Below, piece by piece: positions 1-5,011 of a stretch of DNA of 6,720 bases (within the stretch, counting starts at the first letter, position 1; each line of letters opens with the position of its first letter). A program made the translations under genes and the position numbers. Below the pieces are notes generated by a model, which worked only from the letters and a program-made list of their open reading frames with translations, was not told the DNA's origin and did not search any database. This stretch comes from Rhodospirillales bacterium RIFCSPLOWO2_12_FULL_67_15 (GTDB lineage: Bacteria > Pseudomonadota > Alphaproteobacteria > Rhodospirillales > 2-12-FULL-67-15). The stretch is taken from assembly GCA_001830475.1 (NCBI GenBank), contig MIAC01000101.1, forward strand, positions 1-6,720. Direction: 5' to 3'.

Positions 1-51
1 TGGAACGCCCCCCATTTGACGGGGGTCGACGGTGATACGCGTGAACTTCAT
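1..51 (-). CDS. N-terminus of a DUF433-family protein (probable antitoxin), cut by the window edge
   Basis: Only the first 17 codons are present, reading MKFTRITVDPRQMGGVP. This matches the start of DUF433 (PF04255) proteins, which typically open with an R-I-T/V-x-x-P-x-x-M-G-G-x-P pattern followed by C-I-R-G. Family members are small DNA-binding antitoxin-like proteins, often paired with a DUF5615 PIN-like toxin encoded just downstream; that gene would lie outside this window. The start is well supported: GGAGG at 62..58 sits 6 nt before the ATG, and the ATG overlaps the stop of the preceding small ORF as ATGA. The family call rests on a short segment and is moderate; that a gene starts here is more certain. 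Confidence 0.6.
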   Translation of the reverse strand, partial: MKFTRITVDPRQMGGVP

Positions 52-212
52 TTCCTGCCTCCGCGACCGCTCGCCGGCCACGTCTCGCTTGACACCGCCA
101 GCCGCATGGCCTCAAGCGGCGGCATTTCATCGCTATCCATAGGATAAAGGGTCGGAAGGGCGTTGGCGAGACGGGGAAAATCGGGGCCCGAAGTCCGCCC
201 GACCCCCTTCAT
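48..212 (-). CDS. Unrecognised small ORF, 54 codons, between rlmH and the DUF433-like gene
   Basis: I do not recognise this protein. The ATG at 212..210 overlaps the rlmH stop as ATGA, and its TGA at 50..48 overlaps the ATG of the next gene the same way, so it fits the chain of coupled genes. Third codon positions are mostly G or C in the second half, which begins at an internal Met in PMDSDEMPPLEAMRLAV. The first half is Pro/Gly-rich with more T-ending codons and looks less coding. No signal peptide, membrane segment or known motif is visible, and no good ribosome-binding site precedes the start, so it would depend on rlmH translation. It could be a small protein of the DUF433 module, a degraded remnant, or non-coding spacer that happens to be open. 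Confidence 0.35.
   Translation of the reverse strand: MKGVGRTSGPDFPRLANALPTLYPMDSDEMPPLEAMRLAVSSETWPASGRGGRK
58..62 (-). promoter_or_regulatory. Shine-Dalgarno of the DUF433-like gene
   Basis: The minus strand reads GGAGG, 6 nt (CAGGAA) before the ATG at 51..49. This is a strong anti-16S match at good spacing and fixes the start of the partial left-edge gene. It lies within the last codons of the preceding small ORF. Confidence 0.7.
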
Positions 213-682
213 TCCCGATGATAGGGATGCCCGGCAAGGATGCTTTCGGCGCGGAAAAGCTGCTCGGCCAACAGGACCGGGACCAGGAGGTGCGGCCAGG
301 TCATGGGTCCGAGCGAAAGCACCAGCGCGGCCTTGGGGAGGGCCGAATCGTCGAGCCCGTCGGCGCCGCCGACCAGAAAGCATACGTCCTTGATTCCCCG
401 GTTCCGCCAGGACTCGAGCAGGCGGGCGAAGTCGGCGCTGGAGAAAGCCTTGCCGCGCCGATCGAGGGCCACCACCAGCGCGCTCTTCGGGACGAGCTTG
501 AAAAGAAGCTCGGCTTCGCGCCGCTTGCGTTCCGGGACCGCCAGCGGGCGCTTTTCCTCGCAGCTCTTGAGCGCGAGCGGAACGGAAAGCCGGCCGGCGT
601 AATCGTCGAACAGGGCGCGCGCCCCGGCCCCTTTGCCGCGCCCGCCTCCGAACCGTCCGACGGCGGCGATGGTGACGCGCAA
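209..682 (-). CDS. rlmH: 23S rRNA (pseudouridine1915-N3)-methyltransferase RlmH
   Basis: RlmH is a SPOUT-class methyltransferase that uses S-adenosylmethionine to methylate N3 of pseudouridine 1915 in helix 69 of 23S rRNA, acting on assembled ribosomes as a homodimer. The 157-residue product is of normal length. The knot region is clear: FLVGGADGL at 102-110, LSLGPMTWPH at 122-131, EQLFRA at 140-145 and the terminal HPYHR at 152-156. The start is a TTG at 682..680. It is preceded by GAGGGAG, partly within the rsfS stop, and the spacing to rsfS is only 7 nt, so it belongs to the same transcript. No ATG lies nearby and the N-terminus (MRVTIAAVGR) fits the family. One oddity: residue 135, in PHLLVPVLLAE, is Pro where E. 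coli and most homologues have Arg. Confidence 0.95.
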   Translation of the reverse strand: MRVTIAAVGRFGGGRGKGAGARALFDDYAGRLSVPLALKSCEEKRPLAVPERKRREAELLFKLVPKSALVVALDRRGKAFSSADFARLLESWRNRGIKDVCFLVGGADGLDDSALPKAALVLSLGPMTWPHLLVPVLLAEQLFRAESILAGHPYHRE

Positions 683-689
683 CGCTCCC

Positions 690-1064
690 TCAAACCGCCC
701 GGGCGCGGGAGGGCGTGTCCATCCACAGCTTTTCGAGCGCGTAGAAGGCGCGCGTCTCGGGGCGGAACAAGTGAACGATCACGTCGCCCCCATCGACCAA
801 GACCCAGTCGCGCGGGCCCTCGCCCTCGACCAAAGCATCGCGGGCGATCTTCGCCTTGATCCGTTCGCGGAGATGTTGCGCCAGGGCCCCGATGTGGCGT
901 TGGGAGATGCCGGTCGCCACCACCATGAAGTCGGCGATATCGGTCTTGCCTATGAGGGGAATGACGACCACGTCCTCGGCCTTGTCGTCATCCAGGGATT
1001 TTTCCACCAGCTTGAGCAGCTTCAGGCTCGCCGGGGGAGCTTTCTGCGTCGTCCGTCGCGTGAT
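690..1064 (-). CDS. rsfS: Ribosomal silencing factor RsfS (Iojap/YbeB family), probable ATC start
   Basis: RsfS binds ribosomal protein L14 on the 50S subunit and blocks joining to 30S, lowering translation in starvation or stationary phase. Diagnostic segments are SLDDDKAEDVVVI, the following ADFMVVATG, and DWVLVDGGDVIVHLF plus ETRAFYALEKLW near the end. The usual callable start is GTG at 1007..1005 (105 residues). That start has no Shine-Dalgarno and cuts into the first family helix (LKLLKLVEKSL). Further upstream in frame there is no ATG, GTG or TTG. However, a perfect AAGGAG at 1076..1071 stands 6 nt before an in-frame ATC at 1064..1062, giving 124 residues, and codons from there on have coding-like G/C third positions. 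I therefore extend to the ATC. A base error for ATG is possible. The gene overlaps the nadD reading frame by 43 nt and is followed 7 nt later by rlmH. Confidence 0.88.
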   Translation of the reverse strand: MTRRTTQKAPPASLKLLKLVEKSLDDDKAEDVVVIPLIGKTDIADFMVVATGISQRHIGALAQHLRERIKAKIARDALVEGEGPRDWVLVDGGDVIVHLFRPETRAFYALEKLWMDTPSRARAV

Positions 1065-1765
1065 GGTTCTCTCCTTTTCGTTTGGCGTCGGGTCTTTGCC
1101 GTTATCGTCCGGGTCGTCTCGACTATACGCTCGGCCGCTTTAACAAGGTCTTCATCCTGGGCCTTGTTCCGCGTGGCGTGGCGCGGCGCGCGCGCGCGAA
1201 TCGCCGTGGCGGAGGCTGCGCTGGGCCGGATGCGGAGAAACGCCCAGGCCGGCGGGCGCGCATCCGCCAGCGCGCCGGCCGCCGTTTCCGGAATTCGCGC
1301 CGAGGCGAACCGCCGGGCGGCGTCGGAGGCCAGCGCCCGCAAAGAATACGTGGGCCGGGCGAAAACCGCAACCGGGACCGAGGCGAAGATCGCGCGCCAA
1401 TCATGCCAGCGGGAAATCTGGATCAGGTTGTCCGCGCCCATCAGCCACACGAAACGGGCGTCGGGGACCCGCTCGATCAGGCGCTTGAGGGTGGCGGCGG
1501 TGTGGGTGGTGCCGAGTTCGGCCTCGATCGCGGTCACGCGAACGCAGGGGTGGCGGGCGACCTCGCGCGCGATGCGGACCCGCGTCGCCAGCGCCGCCAT
1601 GCCGCGGACCGGCTTGAGCGGATTCTGCGGCGAAACCAGCCACCAGACCTCGTCGAGGCGGAGTTTCGCGAGCGCGGCGCGGCTGATGTGGAGGTGTCCT
1701 TCGTGGGCGGGATTGAACGAGCCGCCGAGAAGCCCGATTCGCCGACCGCGAGGCGGCCGTACCAT
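1022..1765 (-). CDS. nadD: Nicotinate-nucleotide adenylyltransferase NadD with long basic C-terminal extension
   Basis: NadD transfers AMP from ATP to nicotinate mononucleotide, forming deamido-NAD in NAD synthesis. The nucleotidyltransferase fold is shown by GGSFNPAHEGH at 14-24 (HxGH: His21, His24), the MGADN segment at 109-113 followed by the RWHDW region, and the second ATP-binding motif SATAIR at 185-190. The start at 1765..1763 shares one base with the proA stop (TGATG). Another in-frame ATG at 1777..1775 would add 4 residues and overlap proA by 13 nt. The frame is 247 residues long against roughly 190-220 for the family. The excess 57 residues follow SATAIR, are rich in Lys/Arg, and include ATA and AGA codons in an AT-richer stretch. 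It may be a real tail or read-through into former intergenic DNA. The stop falls inside the proposed rsfS start region. Confidence 0.9.
   Translation of the reverse strand: MVRPPRGRRIGLLGGSFNPAHEGHLHISRAALAKLRLDEVWWLVSPQNPLKPVRGMAALATRVRIAREVARHPCVRVTAIEAELGTTHTAATLKRLIERVPDARFVWLMGADNLIQISRWHDWRAIFASVPVAVFARPTYSLRALASDAARRFASARIPETAAGALADARPPAWAFLRIRPSAASATAIRARAPRHATRNKAQDEDLVKAAERIVETTRTITAKTRRQTKRREPSRDGRRRKLPRRA
1071..1076 (-). promoter_or_regulatory. Perfect Shine-Dalgarno deciding the rsfS start
   Basis: The minus strand reads AAGGAG (1076..1071), then AGAACC, then ATC at 1064..1062 in frame with rsfS. No ATG, GTG or TTG lies at suitable distance in any frame. The motif sits inside the C-terminal extension of the nadD frame, where it is read as Lys/Arg codons, so chance occurrence is possible. 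Its match and spacing still make it the best initiation signal in the nadD-rsfS junction. Confidence 0.6.
1186..1198 (+). repeat. Alternating GC/CG tract at the end of the NadD conserved domain
   Basis: Thirteen bases of uninterrupted alternating G and C lie immediately after the codons for SATAIR in nadD. Such tracts can slip by a dinucleotide. A two-base change would move nadD into the frame that stops at 1154..1152, about 45 residues earlier, giving a more usual protein length. Codon third positions favour the present frame for about ten codons past the tract, so slippage is only a possibility. Confidence 0.5.
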
Positions 1766-3150
1766 CACGGCCGGCATTGCCCGGTGCCGCGCACCACGTA
1801 CTTGAAGCTGGTCAGTTGCTCGACTCCGACCGGACCGCGGGCGTGGAGCTTGTCGGTCGAGATGCCGATCTCGGCGCCCATGCCGAATTCGCCGCCGTCG
1901 GCGAACTGGGTCGAGGCGTTGACCATGACGATGGCGCTGTCCACCTTGCGGAGGAAGGCTTCCGCCGCCGCCGGGGCGTCGGTGACGATGGCGTCGGTAT
2001 GGCCGGAGCCGTGCGCGCGGATATGCGCGATCGCGCCCTCGACGCCGTCCACGACCCGGACCGAGATGATCGCGTCGAGGTATTCGGTGTCCCAGTCCTC
2101 GGCCGCCGCCGGTTTGACCCGGGGATCGAGCGCGCGAACGTCGGGATCGCCGCGCACCTCGCAGCCCGCCCCGATCAGATCCTCGAGAATCGGCGGCAGC
2201 AGCGCGCGGTACTTCGCGCGGTCCACCAGCAAGGTTTCGGTCGCGCCGCAAATGCCGGTCCGGCGCATCTTGGCGTTGAGCACGATGGCGCGGGCCTTGA
2301 TCGGATTGGCGGCGCCGTCGACGTAGGTGTGGCAGAGGCCTTCGAGGTGCTTGAACAGCGGCACGCGGCTTTCCGCCGTCACCCGCTCGATCAGCGACTT
2401 GCCTCCGCGCGGCACGATCACGTCGATGAACGCGGTCATGGTCAGCATCCGCCCGACCGCGGCGCGATCGGTGGTCGGGACCATCTGGATCGCGCCCTCG
2501 GGTACTTTGCCCGCGCCGAGGCCCCGGCGGAGCGCGGCGACGATGGCGCCGACCGAGTGGAAGCTTTCCGAGCCGCCGCGCAGGATGCAGGCGTTGCCCG
2601 CCTTGAGGCAGAGCGCGCCCGCGTCGGCCGCGACGTTGGGCCGCGATTCGAAGATCACCCCGATGACGCCGATGGGAACGCGCACCCGCTGGATTCGGAG
2701 GCCGTTCGGCCGCGTCCAGTCGGCGATCACGGCGCCGACCGGGTCGGGCAGCGCCGCCACGTCCTCGACCGCCCGGGCCATCGCGCGCACGCGCCCATCG
2801 TCCAGCATCAGCCGGTCGAGCATGGCCTTGGAAAAGCCGGGCGCGGAGGCGCCCATATCCATAGACCCGGCGGCATCCTTGGCGCCCGGTCTTATGTCTG
2901 GGCGGCCTGCGCCGCCGGGCGCGCGGGCGGCCTCGAGATCGCGGGCGTTGGCGGCGAGGATGTCCTTGCGATCCTCGATCAGCGCGCGCGCGGCGGCGCG
3001 GAGCGCCTCGTTCTTGACCTCGGCCGGGGTTTCCGCCAGCCGGGCCGCGGCGGCGCGGGCGGCGCTGCCGATGCCGTCCATCAGCAAGGCGACGCTCGCG
3101 GCCTTGGTCCTTGCGCGGGCCGGCACCTTGCGGACGGGCCTGGCGATCAT
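1765..3150 (-). CDS. proA: Gamma-glutamyl phosphate reductase ProA, with a 26-residue in-frame insertion
   Basis: ProA reduces gamma-glutamyl phosphate with NADPH to glutamate-5-semialdehyde, the second step of proline synthesis, taking the labile product of ProB. The family is an aldehyde dehydrogenase relative. The catalytic Cys is C301 in [10 protein letters not shown]. Other conserved segments are WTRPNGLRI (145-153), FESRPNV (167-173), RGGSESFHS (191-199), VPRGGKSL (246-253), [10 protein letters not shown] (351-360) and [12 protein letters not shown] (417-428). The start ATG at 3150..3148 overlaps, as ATGA, the stop of a duplicated proB tail. Length is 461 residues against about 417-430 usually. 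The excess comes from an N-terminal extension of roughly 20 residues (an internal Met24 is an alternative start) and from residues 80-105, an insertion of foreign look. The insertion sits before AMLDRL, far from the catalytic motifs, so function is probably kept. Confidence 0.95.
   Translation of the reverse strand: MIARPVRKVPARARTKAASVALLMDGIGSAARAAAARLAETPAEVKNEALRAAARALIEDRKDILAANARDLEAARAPGGAGRPDIRPGAKDAAGSMDMGASAPGFSKAMLDRLMLDDGRVRAMARAVEDVAALPDPVGAVIADWTRPNGLRIQRVRVPIGVIGVIFESRPNVAADAGALCLKAGNACILRGGSESFHSVGAIVAALRRGLGAGKVPEGAIQMVPTTDRAAVGRMLTMTAFIDVIVPRGGKSLIERVTAESRVPLFKHLEGLCHTYVDGAANPIKARAIVLNAKMRRTGICGATETLLVDRAKYRALLPPILEDLIGAGCEVRGDPDVRALDPRVKPAAAEDWDTEYLDAIISVRVVDGVEGAIAHIRAHGSGHTDAIVTDAPAAAEAFLRKVDSAIVMVNASTQFADGGEFGMGAEIGISTDKLHARGPVGVEQLTSFKYVVRGTGQCRP
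2836..2923. repeat. Palindromic insertion element inside proA, bounded by 10-bp direct repeats
   Basis: The 10-mer gccgggcgcg occurs at 2836-2845 and 2914-2923, exactly 78 nt (26 codons) apart. Removing one unit turns the protein into [17 protein letters not shown], which is how ProA proteins normally read here. The DNA between holds an imperfect inverted repeat: gacccggcggca (2864-2875) against tggcgcccggtc (2880-2891) pairs 10 of 12 with a 4-nt loop. Weaker pairing extends outward to about 2848 and 2907. The insert uses ATA, AGA and TCT codons that are scarce in the surrounding gene. The pattern resembles palindromic elements inserted in frame in Rickettsia and Wolbachia genes, but no sequence relationship to those is claimed. 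Confidence 0.6.
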
Positions 3151-3212
3151 GGCGCGCCTTCCCCCGCTTCGCTCCCGGACCCGGTCAGAACCAAATCGTC
3201 GCGATGGATCAT
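3147..3212 (-). pseudogene. Duplicated proB 3' end forming a 21-codon mini-ORF coupled to proA
   Basis: These 66 nt match 3842-3907, the true end of proB, at 62 positions. The copy begins at an ATG (3212..3210) corresponding to Met369 of ProB, runs through [11 protein letters not shown] and ends in the same residues, [10 protein letters not shown], with TGA at 3149..3147 overlapping the proA ATG. It starts 3 nt after the TAG of the CDGSH gene, so ribosomes finishing that gene could reinitiate here or directly at proA. The four differences (Glu GAA/GAG, Gly GGG/GGA, Ala GCG/GCA, Glu GAA/GAG) are all synonymous. They lie in the purine-rich stretch 6-18 nt before the proA start. It is best seen as a remnant that restores the native proA translation start, possibly translated as a leader peptide. 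Confidence 0.85.
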
Positions 3213-3215
3213 GCA

Positions 3216-3845
3216 CTAGTTCTTGTCGTCCTTGAACCCGATCTCCCAGTGGCTGCCGTCGCAGAATGGCTTGTTCTTGGAGGCGCCGCAACGGCAGAGC
3301 GTGAAGTGCTCCGTCGACGCGCCGTCCCTCATGTCGGCTCCAACGAGCCGAACGCCGCCAACAACGGCATAGGGTCCGTTCTCGGTCACCGTAATCGAGG
3401 GCGCGCGCGTTTGATCAAGATGCTCGACCCCATCGAGGCTGTAGCTCAGCGCCCCCGACGGGCATTGCCGGATGATCGCGATGACCTTCTCCACGCTCGC
3501 ACCGTCAGGATCGATCCACGGTTTCCTCTCGGAGTCGAAAACCGCCCGAAGGCCTTCGGTGCAGTATCCCGCATGGGCGCAAATCCCGCGGTCATCGTGA
3601 ATCGTTATGCGCCTGCCCTCATAGCTCATGCGCTTGACGTTGCCGCCATCGGTCGATCGCTCGCCGGTGAAACCCATATTCTTGTGGGTGCCGTCACAGA
3701 ACGGCTTGGTCGACGAGCGGCCGCAGCGGCAAAGAGCGGTGACCGGCTTGGTCGCGAGACTGTCCCCTTTCGAATTCCTGAGCGGATCGAGATTCTTGAC
3801 CAGATAGGGACCGTTCGGCGCGCATTCGATCGCGGGGTTCGTCAT
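3216..3845 (-). CDS. CDGSH-Fer4_19-CDGSH iron-sulfur protein inserted between proB and proA
   Basis: The 209-residue product holds three metal-binding motifs in order. A CDGSH motif binds 2Fe-2S through C39, C41, C50 and H54 ([16 protein letters not shown]). A Fer4_19-type segment (PF06902) has C89 and C95 in ICAHAGYC and C128 in CPSGAL. A second CDGSH motif has C184, C186, C195 and H199 ([16 protein letters not shown]). All predicted ligands are intact. CDGSH proteins (mitoNEET relatives) carry redox-active, labile clusters; the exact role of this bacterial architecture is not known to me, and electron transfer or redox sensing would be inference. There is no signal peptide or membrane segment, so it is probably cytosolic. 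The ATG overlaps the proB stop as ATGA. In codons 41-80 I count 7 ending in A or T, against 0 in the same span of proB. This, the break in the proB-proA pair and the flanking repeat suggest acquisition by transfer. Confidence 0.92.
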   Translation of the reverse strand: MTNPAIECAPNGPYLVKNLDPLRNSKGDSLATKPVTALCRCGRSSTKPFCDGTHKNMGFTGERSTDGGNVKRMSYEGRRITIHDDRGICAHAGYCTEGLRAVFDSERKPWIDPDGASVEKVIAIIRQCPSGALSYSLDGVEHLDQTRAPSITVTENGPYAVVGGVRLVGADMRDGASTEHFTLCRCGASKNKPFCDGSHWEIGFKDDKN

Positions 3846-3907
3846 GGCGCGCCCTCTCCTGCCTCGCTCCCGGACCCGGTCAGAACCAAATCGTCGCGAT
3901 GGATCAT
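3842..3907 (-). repeat. Direct repeat: authentic proB 3' end (copy next to the CDGSH gene)
   Basis: This is the proB end of the 66-nt direct repeat whose other copy is 3147-3212, offset by 695 nt. The first 44 nt in the minus direction are identical. The four mismatches fall at every third base in the final stretch. This copy reads GCAGGAGAGGG before the CDGSH ATG and so includes an AGGAG absent from the other copy. The repeat ends precisely at the shared ATGA. Recombination between the copies would delete the CDGSH gene and leave proB directly coupled to proA. Confidence 0.9.
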
Positions 3908-5011
3908 CTCGTCCCGGCCACGGTAGCCGAGAAGCGATTCGAATTCACCGCTTTTGTGGCCGGCGATGCGGCGGGCCTCGTCGGCGGCGTAAGCCGCGAG
4001 CCCGCGGCCGATTTCGCGGCCCGACGGCTCCAGCACCTGGACCGCGTCGCCGCGCAGGAAAACGCCGTCGACGCGCGTGATGCCCGCGGGCAGGAGGCTT
4101 TTTCCCGCCGCCAGCGCCTGAAGCGCGCCGGCGTCGACCGTGAGCGCTCCTAAGGGCCTGAGCGCGCCCGCGATCCAGCGCTTGCGCGCGGTGCGCGGAC
4201 TCGAATCGGGCAGGAACCAGGTGCAACGCGCGCCGGACTCGATCGCCTTCAGCGGCGCCAGCACGTGGCCGGCGGCGATCGCCATGCGGCAGCCGGCGGC
4301 GGTGGCGATGCGCGCGGCGGCGATCTTGGTCACCATCCCGCCCGAGCCCAAGGCCGAGCCGGAATGGCCGGCCATGGCCTCGATCTCGGGGCCGACCGTG
4401 CGGACCACCGGGATGAACCGCGCGTTCTCGTGCGTGCGCGGATCGCGGTCGTAGAGGCCGTCGATGTCGGAGAGCAGCACCAAGGTATCGGCGCTGACCA
4501 TCGCCGCGACGCGCGCGGCGAGTCGGTCGTTGTCGCCGAAGCGGATTTCGTCGGTCGCGACCGTGTCGTTCTCGTTGATCAGCGGCACCGCGCCGAGGCG
4601 GAGAATCTCGTTCAGGGTGTTGCGGCCGTTGAGGTAGCGCCGCCGGTTCTCGGTGTCGTCCAGCGTCAACAGCACCTGGGCGACGGTGAGACCGTGGCGG
4701 GCGAGGGTGTCGTGATAGGCGTGGGCGAGATGGACCATGCCGACCGCCGCCGCCGCCTGCTTCTCCGGCAGGCTGAGCTCGCCGTCGGCGAAGGCGAGGT
4801 GCCGCCGCCCGACCGCGATCGCGCCCGAGGACACGATCAACACCTCCTGGCCGCGGGCGCGGAGCCGGGCGACGTCGTCGGCGAGGGCCTCGAGCCAGCG
4901 CCGATACACGGTGCCGCGCTCGGGATCCACCAGCAGGGTCGAGCCGACCTTGACCACCACGCGCCGGCCTTCGGCGAGCGTCGTATTAACATTTGCGCCA
5001 GGCGCGCTCAT
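3842..5011 (-). CDS. proB: Glutamate 5-kinase ProB with C-terminal PUA domain
   Basis: ProB phosphorylates the gamma-carboxyl of glutamate with ATP, the first and normally proline-inhibited step of proline synthesis. The amino acid kinase domain shows KVGS at 21-24, SSGAIAVG at 61-68, NENDTV at 147-152, FGDND at 158-162, [11 protein letters not shown] at 181-191 and GSGGMVTKI at 222-230. Residues from about 280 to 365 form the PUA domain ([12 protein letters not shown], then [18 protein letters not shown]). The 389-residue length is slightly above the usual 367-378, owing to short tails at both ends. The start ATG overlaps the obgE stop as ATGA. The 3' end overlaps the CDGSH gene as ATGA instead of proA, its normal partner; a copy of this end lies before proA. 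With GC-only third positions in its interior it looks native to the genome. Confidence 0.97.
   Translation of the reverse strand: MSAPGANVNTTLAEGRRVVVKVGSTLLVDPERGTVYRRWLEALADDVARLRARGQEVLIVSSGAIAVGRRHLAFADGELSLPEKQAAAAVGMVHLAHAYHDTLARHGLTVAQVLLTLDDTENRRRYLNGRNTLNEILRLGAVPLINENDTVATDEIRFGDNDRLAARVAAMVSADTLVLLSDIDGLYDRDPRTHENARFIPVVRTVGPEIEAMAGHSGSALGSGGMVTKIAAARIATAAGCRMAIAAGHVLAPLKAIESGARCTWFLPDSSPRTARKRWIAGALRPLGALTVDAGALQALAAGKSLLPAGITRVDGVFLRGDAVQVLEPSGREIGRGLAAYAADEARRIAGHKSGEFESLLGYRGRDEMIHRDDLVLTGSGSEAGEGAP

Noticed and set aside
1105..1135. Possible promoter for rsfS (TTGTTA and TATAGT on the minus strand)
   Set aside because: The two hexamers are only about 13 nt apart, too close for a sigma-70 promoter, and the region is read through by the nadD frame.
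1142..1168. Inverted repeat aacaagg/ccttgtt as a terminator after nadD
   Set aside because: The stem is 7 bp with a 13-nt loop and no T-run follows, so it does not qualify as an intrinsic terminator.
633..2326. Overlapping plus-strand frames of about 400 codons across rsfS, nadD and proA
   Set aside because: They are antisense shadows with Arg/Ser/Ala-rich composition, no recognisable domain, and they run across several real genes on the other strand.
1777..3219. Long plus-strand reading frame (480 codons) antisense to proA
   Set aside because: Its sequence is low-complexity Arg/Ala/Gly/Asp-rich, matches no family I recognise, and mirrors the GC-rich codons of proA. The minus frame has complete ProA motifs.
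3151..3291. Upstream in-frame extension of proA (47 codons from 3291)
   Set aside because: It reads across the end of the CDGSH gene and the duplicated proB tail in another frame, and the ATGA start at 3150 is well supported.
3140..3910. Transposon or insertion sequence carrying the CDGSH gene
   Set aside because: No transposase, terminal inverted repeats or target-site duplication typical of an IS were found. The only repeat is the proB tail itself.
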